Source: Paenibacillus ihbetae (GTDB lineage: Bacteria; Bacillota; Bacilli; Paenibacillales; Paenibacillaceae). From it: a stretch of DNA of 64,000 nt. The position numbers and the translations under genes were made by a program. Shown here in pieces: positions 24,782 through 33,435 of this stretch. Every line of letters starts with the position of its first letter. Positions within the stretch are counted from its first letter, which is position 1. The stretch is taken from assembly GCF_002741055.1 (NCBI RefSeq), contig NZ_CP016809.1, positions 2,254,501-2,318,500 of the forward strand, read 5' to 3'. The notes under the pieces are model-generated. The model worked only from the letters and a program-made list of their open reading frames with translations. It made no database searches and was not told the DNA's origin.

Positions 24782-26086
24782 CTAATTCGGATCGCGAACT
24801 GCGCCTGTGATGGCGTTATGCACTTGGACCCGCAGCTCTTTGACGCTGCTGCTCCGTCCGCCGTACACCCGGTTGGTCAGCAGCACGACGGCAAGATCAT
24901 ACACGGGGTCAATCCACAGGCTTGTACCGGTGAAACCGGTATGGCCGTAGGCGCGGTCGCTCATCCAATCGCCGGAGGCATCCATGCGGTCGCCCTTGAG
25001 CACCCAGCCAAGTCCGCGGTTTGCACCCGGTATTGCTGCCGTATGCGGCTTGATTGCCGTTCGCGCCGCAGCAGGAGACAGTATGCGCGCTGGTGGCGAT
25101 GCTCCCGAGGCAGATGACAGGCTCTGTGGTGATGACGTTGGCACACCGGAAGTCGGCGGGATCGGCGATGGCGATGCTTCTGCAGCTACCGCTGTTCCGG
25201 TCTCGGTACTGGGTGCTGCCGCCGAACCGGCTTCGGTATGCAAGGGAACAGCTGAACCTTCATCAGCTTGGCCCCGTGGTCCAGGAACAGCTCCCTCAAG
25301 CAGCCACATATGGGCATATCGCAGCAAATCCCCCGCCGTCGCGAACAGTCCGGCATGACCGCATATGCCGCCGAGTGCCCGCGCCTTCTCGTCATGCACC
25401 ACACCGCATAAATGGCCCTGGGATTCCTCGTCGTACTCGGTTGCCGCATACCGGCCAAGCTGCTCCAGGGATGGCGTTAAGGTGGAATCAAGCATGCCGA
25501 GCGGTTCAAACACCCTTTGCCTTATCGCCTGGTCCAGCGGCATCTGCAGCAGCTCCTCGGCGATGCGCCCGAGAGTCAGGTATCCCAAATCACTGTATAC
25601 AACGTTCTTGCCCGGTTCGCTTGAGAGCGGGGAAGTCAGCACCGCGTCCCACATCTGATCCCGGCTCCAGCCGCGGGAATGAAGATCCATATCCGCCGCA
25701 AGGCCCGAGGTATGCGTCAGCAGCTCGCCTACCGTAATCGCCATCTTACCGGAGGCTCCGAATGCCGGAACAATATCAGCCGCTTTCGTGCTAAGCGTAA
25801 TCCGTCCCTCATCCACCAGCTGGAGAATCAGCGGAAGCGTGACCGCAACCTTCGTGATGGAGGCGCAGTCATATAACGTGTCCTTCCGGACGGCTGCCGG
25901 CTCGCCTTGCTTCGGCTGCGGATCGGCAAACCCAGCCGCATAAAACCACGTCTCTCCCCGATGCAGCACGCCCAGTACAGCGCCAGGCATAATTCCTGCA
26001 TCAATGGCCCGGTTTACGGCCGCGCAAGCGGCCTGAAGACCGTTCATGTCCAGCCCTAGACGCTCCGCGCCCTCATTTCGATTCAC
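24782..26086 (-). CDS. Beta-lactamase-fold serine hydrolase with low-complexity insertion
   Basis: About 434 residues, family of class C beta-lactamases, esterases and D-Ala-D-Ala peptidases. Motifs: SxxK in DCASITKVA, Y-S-D in NVVYSDLGYLTLG, and GHTGFTG near the C terminus. No signal peptide. Between the second and third motifs is an insertion of about 75 residues dominated by Ala, Ser, Pro and Thr. The GTG at 26086 has AAAGGAG 9 nt upstream; an ATG at 26110 in the same frame has a poorer site. Similar enzymes act on cell-wall muropeptides or esters; the substrate here is unknown. Confidence 0.82.
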   Translation of the reverse strand: MNRNEGAERLGLDMNGLQAACAAVNRAIDAGIMPGAVLGVLHRGETWFYAAGFADPQPKQGEPAAVRKDTLYDCASITKVAVTLPLILQLVDEGRITLSTKAADIVPAFGASGKMAITVGELLTHTSGLAADMDLHSRGWSRDQMWDAVLTSPLSSEPGKNVVYSDLGYLTLGRIAEELLQMPLDQAIRQRVFEPLGMLDSTLTPSLEQLGRYAATEYDEESQGHLCGVVHDEKARALGGICGHAGLFATAGDLLRYAHMWLLEGAVPGPRGQADEGSAVPLHTEAGSAAAPSTETGTAVAAEASPSPIPPTSGVPTSSPQSLSSASGASPPARILSPAAARTAIKPHTAAIPGANRGLGWVLKGDRMDASGDWMSDRAYGHTGFTGTSLWIDPVYDLAVVLLTNRVYGGRSSSVKELRVQVHNAITGAVRDPN

Positions 26087-26168
26087 ACGCAACCGCTCCT
26101 TTCCGTCCATATGCTCTTTTTTTGAACCATGCTCCCGACCTTTGTAATTCGAGCCCCTACTCCAGCCG

Positions 26169-26183
26169 TTGTAAACGCTTTAT
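26169..26183. promoter_or_regulatory. Possible CcpA cre site
   Basis: TTGTAAACGCTTTAT matches the cre consensus WTGNAANCGNWWNCW at all but one fixed position. It lies about 80 nt before the serine-hydrolase start and 140 nt before the CGTase promoter, so its target is uncertain. Confidence 0.4.
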
Positions 26184-26309
26184 AAATCCATTATATGACT
26201 TGTGAAATTTTGTATCAACATATTATACGATTTATAAAATTTTATTTCGCAGCAATAATTCGATTTTCATAAAAATGATATTTTTTTCATCAGATAGGTT
26301 TGTTATATA

Positions 26310-26339
26310 TTGACAGTTGAATCCGCTTCCATTTACAAT
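26310..26339 (+). promoter_or_regulatory. Promoter of the CGTase gene
   Basis: TTGACA (26310-26315), 18-nt spacer, TACAAT (26334-26339). Transcription would start near 26347, giving a leader of about 180 nt that contains a hairpin with a T run and a short open frame. Confidence 0.7.
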
Positions 26340-26407
26340 ATGGGTGAATCTAACACTCGCACAAATTAAGGGCCATGCATTCCTTAACCGTACACCCGGT
26401 ATGGAAC

Positions 26408-26444
26408 AACCCCGGTATCTCGATTCGAGAAGCCGGGGTTTTTT
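26408..26444 (+). terminator. Leader terminator or attenuator before CGTase
   Basis: AACCCCGG (26408-26415) pairs with CCGGGGTT (26433-26440), enclosing a nested TCTCG/CGAGA stem, and is followed by TTTT. It has the form of an intrinsic terminator, but lies between the promoter at 26310 and the CGTase start at 26527, so it may attenuate expression. Upstream, TTAAGG/CCTTAA (near 26365-26386) forms another hairpin. Confidence 0.6.
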
Positions 26445-26469
26445 GTCGCCGGATTTTTATAAGGAGGTG

Positions 26470-26523
26470 ATGGAAGCAACAGCGGACAAGCCTTACCACT
26501 ACGAACGATTACATAGGAGGTAG
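26470..26523 (+). CDS. Possible 17-codon leader peptide
   Basis: MEATADKPYHYERLHRR. The 5' side has AAGGAGGTGAT (26461-26471), an unusually perfect match to the 16S rRNA 3' end, but only 2 nt separate it from the ATG, which is poor spacing. The stop TAG lies just after the CGTase ribosome site (26515-26520), so coupling is conceivable. Weak candidate. Confidence 0.25.
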   Translation: MEATADKPYHYERLHRR

Positions 26524-26526
26524 AGT

Positions 26527-28671
26527 ATGAAGAAATGGATGAAAATGACAGCCGCGCTGTCCCTCGGGTTATCCCTGACGCTGGGGCTGTTTACCCCCGC
26601 TGCTAACGCGGCGCCGGATACCTCGGTATCCAATAAGCAGAACTTTAGCACCGACGTCATCTATCAAATTTTTACCGACCGGTTCTCGGACGGCAATCCT
26701 GCGAACAATCCAACCGGGGCGGCGTTTGACGGGACCTGCACGAATCTCCGATTGTACTGCGGAGGCGACTGGCAGGGGATCATCAACAAAATCAATGACG
26801 GCTACCTGACCGGAATGGGCGTAACAGCCATCTGGATTTCCCAGCCGGTTGAGAACATTTACAGCGTCATCAATTATTCCGGCGTCAATAACACGGCCTA
26901 CCATGGCTATTGGGCGCGGGACTTCAAGAAGACGAATCCGGCCTACGGCACGATCTCCGATTTCAAAAATCTGATTGCCGCGGCGCATGCCAAGAACATT
27001 AAAGTGATTATCGACTTCGCCCCGAACCATACGTCTCCGGCTTCTTCCGACCAGCCATCCTTCGCGGAGAACGGGAAGCTGTACAATAACGGCACCCTGC
27101 TCGGGGGATACACGAACGATACCCAAAATCTGTTCCACCACAACGGCGGCACCGATTTTTCCACGACCGAGAACGGGATTTACAAAAATCTTTATGATCT
27201 CGCCGACCTGAACCATAACAACAGCACCGTAGATGTTTATTTGAAGGATGCCATCAAAATGTGGCTGGATCTCGGCATCGACGGCATCCGCATGGATGCG
27301 GTCAAGCATATGCCGTTCGGCTGGCAGAAGAGCTTTATGGCCACCGTCAACAATTACAAGCCGGTCTTCACCTTCGGCGAGTGGTTCCTCGGCGTCAACG
27401 AGGTCAGCCCGGAAAATCACAAGTTCGCCAACGAATCCGGCATGAGCTTACTGGACTTCCGGTTTGCCCAAAAGGTTCGCCAGGTGTTCCGGGATAACAC
27501 CGACAGCATGTACGGCCTGAAATCGATGCTGGAGGGCTCCGCAGCCGATTATGCCCAGGTGGACGATCAAGTGACGTTCATCGATAACCATGATATGGAG
27601 CGGTTCCACAGCAGCAATGCAAACCGCCGGAAGCTGGAGCAGGCGCTGGCATTTACGTTGACCTCCCGCGGCGTCCCTGCCATCTATTACGGCACCGAGC
27701 AGTATATGTCGGGCGGGAATGATCCGAACAACCGGGCACGGATTCCTTCCTTCTCTACGACAACGACCGCCTATCAGGTGATCCAAAAGCTTGCTCCGCT
27801 GCGCAAATCCAATCCGGCTATCGCCTACGGATCGACGCAGGAGCGCTGGATTAACAATGACGTGCTGATTTATGAGCGCAAATTCGGCAATAATGTTGCC
27901 GTCATTGCCATCAACCGTAATCTGAGCACGCCGGCTTCCATTTCCGGCCTGATCACTTCCCTGCCGCAGGGCAGCTACACCGATGTGCTTGGCGGCCTTC
28001 TCAACGGCAACACCTTGACCGTGGGCTCCGGCGGAGCTGCTTCGAACTTCACGCTCGCCGCCGGCAGTACAGCCGTATGGCAATATACAACGGCCACGAC
28101 GACACCAACCATCGGGCATGTCGGTCCGATGATGGCCAAGCCGGGCGCATTGATCACCATCGACGGACGCGGCTTCGGTACCAGCAAAGGCACCGTCTAC
28201 TTCGGGACGACGCCGGTAACCGGCGCGAACATCACGTCCTGGGAGGATACGCAGATTCAAGTAAAAATCCCTGCGGTTGCAGGCGGCATCTACAATATTA
28301 AAATCGCGAACGCTGCCGGAGTGTCGAGCAATGTCTACGACAATTTTGAAGTGCTGTCCGGCGATCAGGTCAGCGTCCGCTTCGTGGTGAACAATGCGAC
28401 AACATCGTTGGGACAAAATGTGTTCCTGACAGGCAATGTCAGCGAGCTGGGCAACTGGGATCCGGCCAAAGCAATCGGCCCGATGTACAATCAGGTCGTT
28501 TACCAGTACCCGACCTGGTACTATGATGTCAGCGTACCGGCAGGAAAGACCATTGAATTCAAGTTCCTGAAAAAATCAGGCTCCACCGTCACCTGGGAAG
28601 GCGGAAGCAACCATACCTTTACCGCACCAACCAGCGGCACGGCAACCATCAATGTGAATTGGCAGCCGTAA
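26527..28671 (+). CDS. cgt: Cyclodextrin glucanotransferase (CGTase), secreted
   Basis: 714 residues. Extracellular GH13 enzyme that cyclises starch to cyclodextrins. Signal peptide 1-28 (cut after AANA). Domains in order: A with inserted B (catalytic barrel), C, D (IPT/TIG, from [15 protein letters not shown]) and E, a CBM20 starch-binding domain ([25 protein letters not shown]). Nucleophile D257 in GIRMDAVKH, acid/base E285 in FTFGEWF, and D356 in [10 protein letters not shown] correspond to mature D229, E257 and D328. The central Tyr of [12 protein letters not shown], characteristic of CGTases, is present. The sequence is very close to the B. circulans 251 beta-CGTase as I remember it. AGGAGG lies 6 nt before the ATG. 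A maltodextrin/cyclodextrin importer is encoded convergently. Confidence 0.97.
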   Translation: MKKWMKMTAALSLGLSLTLGLFTPAANAAPDTSVSNKQNFSTDVIYQIFTDRFSDGNPANNPTGAAFDGTCTNLRLYCGGDWQGIINKINDGYLTGMGVTAIWISQPVENIYSVINYSGVNNTAYHGYWARDFKKTNPAYGTISDFKNLIAAAHAKNIKVIIDFAPNHTSPASSDQPSFAENGKLYNNGTLLGGYTNDTQNLFHHNGGTDFSTTENGIYKNLYDLADLNHNNSTVDVYLKDAIKMWLDLGIDGIRMDAVKHMPFGWQKSFMATVNNYKPVFTFGEWFLGVNEVSPENHKFANESGMSLLDFRFAQKVRQVFRDNTDSMYGLKSMLEGSAADYAQVDDQVTFIDNHDMERFHSSNANRRKLEQALAFTLTSRGVPAIYYGTEQYMSGGNDPNNRARIPSFSTTTTAYQVIQKLAPLRKSNPAIAYGSTQERWINNDVLIYERKFGNNVAVIAINRNLSTPASISGLITSLPQGSYTDVLGGLLNGNTLTVGSGGAASNFTLAAGSTAVWQYTTATTTPTIGHVGPMMAKPGALITIDGRGFGTSKGTVYFGTTPVTGANITSWEDTQIQVKIPAVAGGIYNIKIANAAGVSSNVYDNFEVLSGDQVSVRFVVNNATTSLGQNVFLTGNVSELGNWDPAKAIGPMYNQVVYQYPTWYYDVSVPAGKTIEFKFLKKSGSTVTWEGGSNHTFTAPTSGTATINVNWQP

Positions 28672-28705
28672 GGGAGATTGAATTTATACAAAATAAAGCA
28701 ACAGC

Positions 28706-28737
28706 AAGCGGCTCTGGAGATTCTCCAGAGCCGCTTT
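28706..28737 (+). terminator. Terminator of the CGTase gene
   Basis: Near-perfect 15-bp stem AAGCGGCTCTGGAGA / TCTCCAGAGCCGCTT followed by TTGCTTTTTATGTTTTCTT, 35 nt after the stop codon. Confidence 0.9.
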
Positions 28738-28960
28738 GCTTTTTATGTTTTCTTGCGCTTGATCAACCGGCCTCAGCTTCCCCTGATCAAATCAACCGAC
28801 TACCATAAGCATTCAATACATCATTTCGGCCTGAGCATGTTGAGAACTGGCCGAATTGCCGCATGGAATGCACACAAGAAGCGGCATCTTTAAGAGGAAT
28901 CAAAAGGTAATCATCTTCTTCGATCATCAAAGAGACAAACATCGGTAATTTTACGCTCAT

Positions 28961-29003
28961 ACCAAAACAAGCTCCGCAGGATAATCGCGGAGCTTGTTTT
29001 GGT
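28961..29003. terminator. Long symmetrical hairpin between convergent operons
   Basis: Perfect 17-bp stem ACCAAAACAAGCTCCGC / GCGGAGCTTGTTTTGGT with a 9-nt loop. The T run within each strand allows it to act as terminator in both directions, for CGTase read-through and for the leftward transporter operon. Confidence 0.75.
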
Positions 29004-29086
29004 CATTACACTTTCCCTCCTGAGCTGACGGAAGGAGGCTTCAACGGAGCCGGCGGAATCATGCTGGAGAAACAAAGTGGTCCCCT

Positions 29087-29140
29087 TTATCCCCGGATTT
29101 CTACATTAAATAATCAATTCATAAAGAAATCCGGGGATAA
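29087..29140. repeat. 16-bp inverted repeat with CCCCGGATTT core
   Basis: TTATCCCCGGATTTCT and AGAAATCCGGGGATAA form a perfect stem around a 22-nt AT-rich loop. A related palindrome is at 44891-44927. No T run, so it is not an obvious terminator. The rest of 28738-29198 holds no gene that I can support. Confidence 0.6.
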
Positions 29141-29198
29141 CAGGGATCGGAAGCAGGATCCGCATGCAGAGTGCTGCCTAACCGTAAAGCTCCCCAAT

Positions 29199-30041
29199 TT
29201 AACCTTTGCTCGCGCCTGCCGTCATGCCGTCAACCAGCAAACGCTGCAGGAAGATAAACAGGATCGTAATCGGCAATGCAATCAGAACCGAAGCCGCCGC
29301 GAACAGCGTAAAGTTACTGTCCTGCGTGGAGTTGACCAGGTCCCATAGACCGACAGCCAGCGTCCAGTTCTCTTTCGTCCGCAGTACGAGACGGGCAAAG
29401 ATGAAGTCTACCCATGGTCCGACGAAGAGCGTCAAGCTCATGTACGTAATCATCGGCTTCGACAGCGGCAGAATGATTTTGCGGAAAATTTGGAAGTTGG
29501 TCGCACCGTCGATTTTGGCCGCCTCATCCAAGCTGCGCGGAATCGTGTCGAGGAAGCCCTTCATAATAAGCGTTCCTCCCAGCGGCGCCCCGGCCGCATA
29601 AACGATAATCATCGCCGCATGCGTATTCAGCAGGTTCAAGGAGTTGAGCAGGATGTAGATCGCAATCATACTCATGAAGCCCGGGAACATGCCCAGCACG
29701 AGAATCGTGGACAGCGCGTTCTTACGGCCTTTGAACCGGAAACGGGAAACCGCATAACTCGTAAGCAGCACGAGGATCGTACCGATGACCATCGAGAAAA
29801 GTGCGATTTTGAGCGTATTCATATACCAGGTTTCGAACAGGAAGCTCTGGGACGTGAACAGCTCTTTGTAGTGATCCAGCGTAAATCTTTCAGGAATCAG
29901 GGACTTGCTATAGAGCGACTTTCCGGGACGGAAAGAGGACAGAACAATCCAGAGCGCCGGGTAAATACAGCAGATCGCGATAATAACCAGCAAAATGTAG
30001 CTAGCCGTTAACCGGATCGCGTTTCTCGTTTTAATTCCCAT
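29199..30041 (-). CDS. mdxG: Maltodextrin-type ABC transporter permease, MalG/MdxG
   Basis: 280 residues with six membrane helices. The EAA loop is DEAAKIDGATNFQIFRKIILPLSKPMIT (about 175-202). It ends in LLVDGMTAGASKG, typical of MalG/MdxG/CymG permeases. Its start shares one base with the stop of the MalF-type gene (TAATG), so translation is coupled. It would form the inner-membrane channel for maltodextrins or cyclodextrins; a cyclodextrin role is inferred from the convergent CGTase gene. Confidence 0.92.
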   Translation of the reverse strand: MGIKTRNAIRLTASYILLVIIAICCIYPALWIVLSSFRPGKSLYSKSLIPERFTLDHYKELFTSQSFLFETWYMNTLKIALFSMVIGTILVLLTSYAVSRFRFKGRKNALSTILVLGMFPGFMSMIAIYILLNSLNLLNTHAAMIIVYAAGAPLGGTLIMKGFLDTIPRSLDEAAKIDGATNFQIFRKIILPLSKPMITYMSLTLFVGPWVDFIFARLVLRTKENWTLAVGLWDLVNSTQDSNFTLFAAASVLIALPITILFIFLQRLLVDGMTAGASKG

Positions 30042-31354
30042 TATTGGATCATATCCTCCTCTTTAAATGATCTGGTTCGGCGATAGTTGTAAATCGAGAA
30101 GGTCGCGATAATCAGGAAGATAATAATCCCGATCGCCGACGCCATATTGTATCGCTGCTGATCCAGTGTCAGCTTGTAGAGCCAGGTTACCAAGAGGTCC
30201 GTTGCTCCCGCGTATTGATAGTCGCCCACCACCGGGTTCCCGTTGGTGAGGAGGAAAATCAGGTTGAAGTTGTTGATATTGCCGGCGAACTGCGTAATGA
30301 GCACCGGTGCCGTCGAGAACAGGATCATCGGCAGCGTGATAATTTTGAATTTCTGGAAGCCGGATGCCCCATCGACGTCGGCCGCCTCGTACAGGTCCTT
30401 CGGAATCGTTGTCAGCACGCTCATGACCAGCAGCATGGATACCGGAATGCCGACCCACATGTTAACGATGATGACGGTTACCTTCGCCCAGAACGGATCG
30501 GTCAGCCATGGAAGGCCGTCCATACCGAAATATCTTAAATATTGGTTAATCGGTCCGAATTGGCCGTTGAACATGTTGCGCATCACGAGCAAGGAGATCA
30601 GCTGCGGAATCGCATACGGGATGATCAGGATGACGCGCCATACGCCTTTGAAGCGGATGCCTTTTTGCTGGATAAGCAGCGCTACCAGCACCCCGCCGAA
30701 ATACGTAGTCACCGTGGCAAGCACTGCCCAAATGATCGTCCAGGTCAGTACGCCGAAGAAGGTATGACTCCACGTTTTTAATGCAACGAGGTTCGTAAAG
30801 GTTTTAAAACCTACCCAGTCTACCAGGTTGGCAGGCGGCAGATTATTCGGTGCGGAATAATTCGTGAAGGCCAGCAAAATCATGAAAATGATCGGCATGA
30901 TCGTAAAGAACATGATACCGATAGCCGGCAAGGTCAGAAACGACTGCGCAAATTTGATTTCGAAAATATAGTTAAGGGTTTGTTTGAAGTTGTTGGGAGC
31001 GATCCCCATATCCCTTTGTTTTCCAGCGTTATATGCGTTCTTGATATTGGCATAGTATCCGACAAGGAATACAGCCAGCATCATGATTGTAATAAGACCT
31101 TCAATCAACAGATTGATGGAGTGGTCACCTGCCACCATTTGGGTTAATCCGTTAACCTTCGCTAAATGGCTTCCCTGGTCCCCCAGTGTCGCCATGCCCC
31201 AGATTGCGTCTCCGAGGTTATTGATAAAGTAATACAAGCTGAATACGCCTACGATAAGCAAAAGAATGCCTTTAATCCATTGACGATTGTAAAGCTGACC
31301 CAGACCCATGCATATGGCTGACAGTACAGCCGCTATCGTACGATGTTGACGCAT
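30041..31354 (-). CDS. mdxF: Maltodextrin-type ABC transporter permease, MalF/MdxF
   Basis: 437 residues, about eight membrane helices. The extended N-terminal part (two helices in the first 110 residues, preceded by RQHRTIAAVLSAICMGLGQLYNRQWIKG) and the EAA loop EAADVDGASGFQKFKIITLPMILFS are typical of MalF/MdxF/GanP. GGAGGGAG precedes the ATG. Lies between the binding protein (about 100 nt upstream) and the MalG-type permease. No ATPase gene accompanies the set, as is usual where MsmX serves several sugar importers. Confidence 0.93.
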   Translation of the reverse strand: MRQHRTIAAVLSAICMGLGQLYNRQWIKGILLLIVGVFSLYYFINNLGDAIWGMATLGDQGSHLAKVNGLTQMVAGDHSINLLIEGLITIMMLAVFLVGYYANIKNAYNAGKQRDMGIAPNNFKQTLNYIFEIKFAQSFLTLPAIGIMFFTIMPIIFMILLAFTNYSAPNNLPPANLVDWVGFKTFTNLVALKTWSHTFFGVLTWTIIWAVLATVTTYFGGVLVALLIQQKGIRFKGVWRVILIIPYAIPQLISLLVMRNMFNGQFGPINQYLRYFGMDGLPWLTDPFWAKVTVIIVNMWVGIPVSMLLVMSVLTTIPKDLYEAADVDGASGFQKFKIITLPMILFSTAPVLITQFAGNINNFNLIFLLTNGNPVVGDYQYAGATDLLVTWLYKLTLDQQRYNMASAIGIIIFLIIATFSIYNYRRTRSFKEEDMIQ

Positions 31355-31454
31355 GCTCCCTCCAATCTCCTCTACCGTATAATCGAGGAATCACCCGCCG
31401 ACCATCGGCGGGTGAATTTCTTCATCTTTTTCGTGTTATGAAGCTGTATGCCTC

Positions 31455-32765
31455 TTACTCGCCGCCTCCGCCGCTGTTCAGGTCTTTCACTTGGGTTACG
31501 GCTTTATCCAGCGTTTCTTTAATGTCTTTATCGTTATCCCAAATTTCGGACAGGGCAGCGCCTACAGGGGACCATACGTTAGCCATTTCCGGTACGGAAG
31601 GCATTGGCTGGGAGGACTTGAACTGCTCCGTGAATGCCGATACGTATTCGTCGTTCTTGATTTGGTCGTCTTCTTGCGCTTCGATATTCGTTGGAACCGA
31701 GCCTACCAGGGCGCTCAGTTTCAGCTGAGCTTCTTTCGTCGTTGCAAAATCAGCGAACAATCTTGCAGCTTGCGGATATTTCGTGAACGAGCTTACATAC
31801 CAAGCTTTGATACCGGAGAACGATACGGCAGGCTGTCCGCCGATGGCCGGGATTGGAGCTACGCCGAGCTTGTCGCCGAGCGCTTCTTTATATCCGCCAA
31901 GCTCCCATGGTCCGTTGATATCCATTGCCAGATCGCCGGAAGTGAACAATCCGCGCTTGATGTCAGGCGTGATGTCGCCGGACTTAACCGGAAGAATTTC
32001 TTTCAGGCTTGCATATACTTCCATACTCTTAATGGCACCCTCGTTGTTCAAACCGATGTCATTGACGTCCGTGCCACCGCTTCCAAAGATGTAACCGCCG
32101 TTGGAAGCCAGGAATGGATAAGCAAAGTACAAGTTACCGGTTTCAAACATGAAGCCGTATTTATTCTTGTTCTTGTCCGTGAAGGTTTTGCTGAACTCGA
32201 TGACTTCTTCCATCGTTGTCGGAACTTCCTTCACCAGATCCTTGTTATAGTACATCAGGTAAGTTTCAGCCGCACGCGGGTATCCGTACAGCACGCCGTC
32301 GTAGCTGACACCTTGGATCGCTGCTTCCGTGTTGCTGCTCTTTGTTTTTTCTTCGAATACGTCGTTCGGCAGAACCAGGTTCGTCGTAACCGCTTTACCC
32401 AGGTTGTCGTGCGGGAACAATACGATGTCCGCACCCAGTCCGGACGGACCGTCCTGTGCAAGCTTGGTTACTTGGTCGGTTGGGGACAATTCTTCGATCG
32501 TCACTTCTACGCCGTACTTCTCGGTAAATTCCTTGGCAATCTCATCGGTATAGGCTCTTTCGTCACGGCTCTCCCATACGATCAGCTTCGCGCCTTCTTC
32601 AGGCTTCAGTTCTACAGTTTCTGTATTTTCAGCCGGCGTCTCTGTCGCAGGCGGGTTCTCTGCAGGCGCTTCCGCAGCCGGAGTACCCGAGTTTCCTCCG
32701 CATGCCGTAATGGAGAATGCCAGCGTGAAGGTTGCAGCCAGCGTCAGAATTTTCTTCATCTTCAT
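31455..32765 (-). CDS. mdxE: Maltose/maltodextrin-type binding lipoprotein
   Basis: 436 residues. Lipobox SITAC with Cys22, then an acidic Pro/Glu/Ala linker (about 25-50), then a MalE-type binding protein (GAKLIVWESRDERAYTDEIAKEFTEKYGVEVTIEEL; FMFETGNLYFAYPFLASNGGY; GDLAMDINGPWELGGYKEALGDKLGVAPIPA). Start at 32765 has GAGAGGGG 10 nt upstream; the frame runs 17 codons further up without a good site. First gene of the three-gene importer, controlled by a promoter with CcpA/LacI-type operators. Ligand could be linear maltodextrin or cyclodextrin. Confidence 0.92.
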   Translation of the reverse strand: MKMKKILTLAATFTLAFSITACGGNSGTPAAEAPAENPPATETPAENTETVELKPEEGAKLIVWESRDERAYTDEIAKEFTEKYGVEVTIEELSPTDQVTKLAQDGPSGLGADIVLFPHDNLGKAVTTNLVLPNDVFEEKTKSSNTEAAIQGVSYDGVLYGYPRAAETYLMYYNKDLVKEVPTTMEEVIEFSKTFTDKNKNKYGFMFETGNLYFAYPFLASNGGYIFGSGGTDVNDIGLNNEGAIKSMEVYASLKEILPVKSGDITPDIKRGLFTSGDLAMDINGPWELGGYKEALGDKLGVAPIPAIGGQPAVSFSGIKAWYVSSFTKYPQAARLFADFATTKEAQLKLSALVGSVPTNIEAQEDDQIKNDEYVSAFTEQFKSSQPMPSVPEMANVWSPVGAALSEIWDNDKDIKETLDKAVTQVKDLNSGGGGE

Positions 32766-32887
32766 TCCATGATTACCCCTCTCAATAATGATCAGAAATG
32801 TTGGAAATCTGCGCAAACGATTTCAGAAAATTTTCAGCCTCTCTTTTTCTATGTAACGTTTGGCGAGAAACCAAGGAAAAATTCCGG

Positions 32888-32954
32888 TGAGAAAGCGCTT
32901 CATCCACTGTAGACATCATACAACATTTCGGATTGATTGCAAAAACGTTTGCAC
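32888..32954 (-). promoter_or_regulatory. mdxE promoter with two cre/LacI-type operators
   Basis: Minus-strand -35 TTTGCA (32938-32943), 17-nt spacer, -10 TATGAT (32915-32920). GCAAAAACGTTTGCAC (32939-32954) overlaps the -35. TGAGAAAGCGCTTCA (32888-32902), close to the CcpA cre consensus, lies just after the expected start. Catabolite repression plus a local MalR/MdxR-type regulator is the likely meaning. Confidence 0.65.
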
Positions 32955-33110
32955 AGATCATTTATCCCCAATTTTCGGCTAAAATCCTATGTTATCTCGC
33001 TCAATCACCCTATATCGTAGGTTATCGTAAAAATATATGCGCAAGATCCTGTGCAATTCAGTGATTTTTCTCTCCAAATCGGACATGATCGGCCGAAAAA
33101 TGCTCCATTG

Positions 33111-33129
33111 TTGCACAAACGTTTGCACA
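33111..33129. promoter_or_regulatory. Upstream LacI/CcpA-type operator
   Basis: TTGCACAAACGTTTGCACA, symmetrical around CAAACGTTTG, 170 nt upstream of the first operator. The distance would allow looping between LacI-family tetramers. The rest of 32955-33357 holds no gene; a GC-rich dyad at 33279-33302 is of unknown meaning. Confidence 0.55.
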
Positions 33130-33357
33130 CAAAGCTCAGCCTTCTCTTTCACTGACAGAATGAACCTTACACACCATAAATACTGGCGTTTCGCTCACTC
33201 ACTGCCTGCCTCCAGCCGAGGATGCTGTCGATTGGACAGCGAATTGTTGATGCAATTGCGAGGTCCTGAAAACAGCTGACCCGGGTGCGGGTGCACTCGG
33301 GTTAGTTAAAAGCTCCAGACAGAATCTATACGCATAAACCCAGTTCCGACTATATGC

Positions 33358-33386
33358 AAAAGGAGCCTTCGCAACGAAGACTCCCT
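33358..33386 (-). terminator. Terminator of the pur operon
   Basis: On the minus strand GGGAGTCTTCG pairs with CGAAGGCTCC (33361-33386, one G-U pair), loop TTG, followed by TTTT. Lies 50 nt after the purD stop. Confidence 0.75.
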
Positions 33387-33435
33387 TGATGTACCCGTAT
33401 TTGGTTTATAAGCTTTGGAAAAAGCTCTTAGAATC

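Noticed and set aside
26317..26523. A 68-codon gene ahead of CGTase
   Set aside because: It would start inside the CGTase promoter spacer, has no ribosome site and crosses the terminator-like hairpin. Only the last 17 codons merit mention as a weak leader-peptide candidate.
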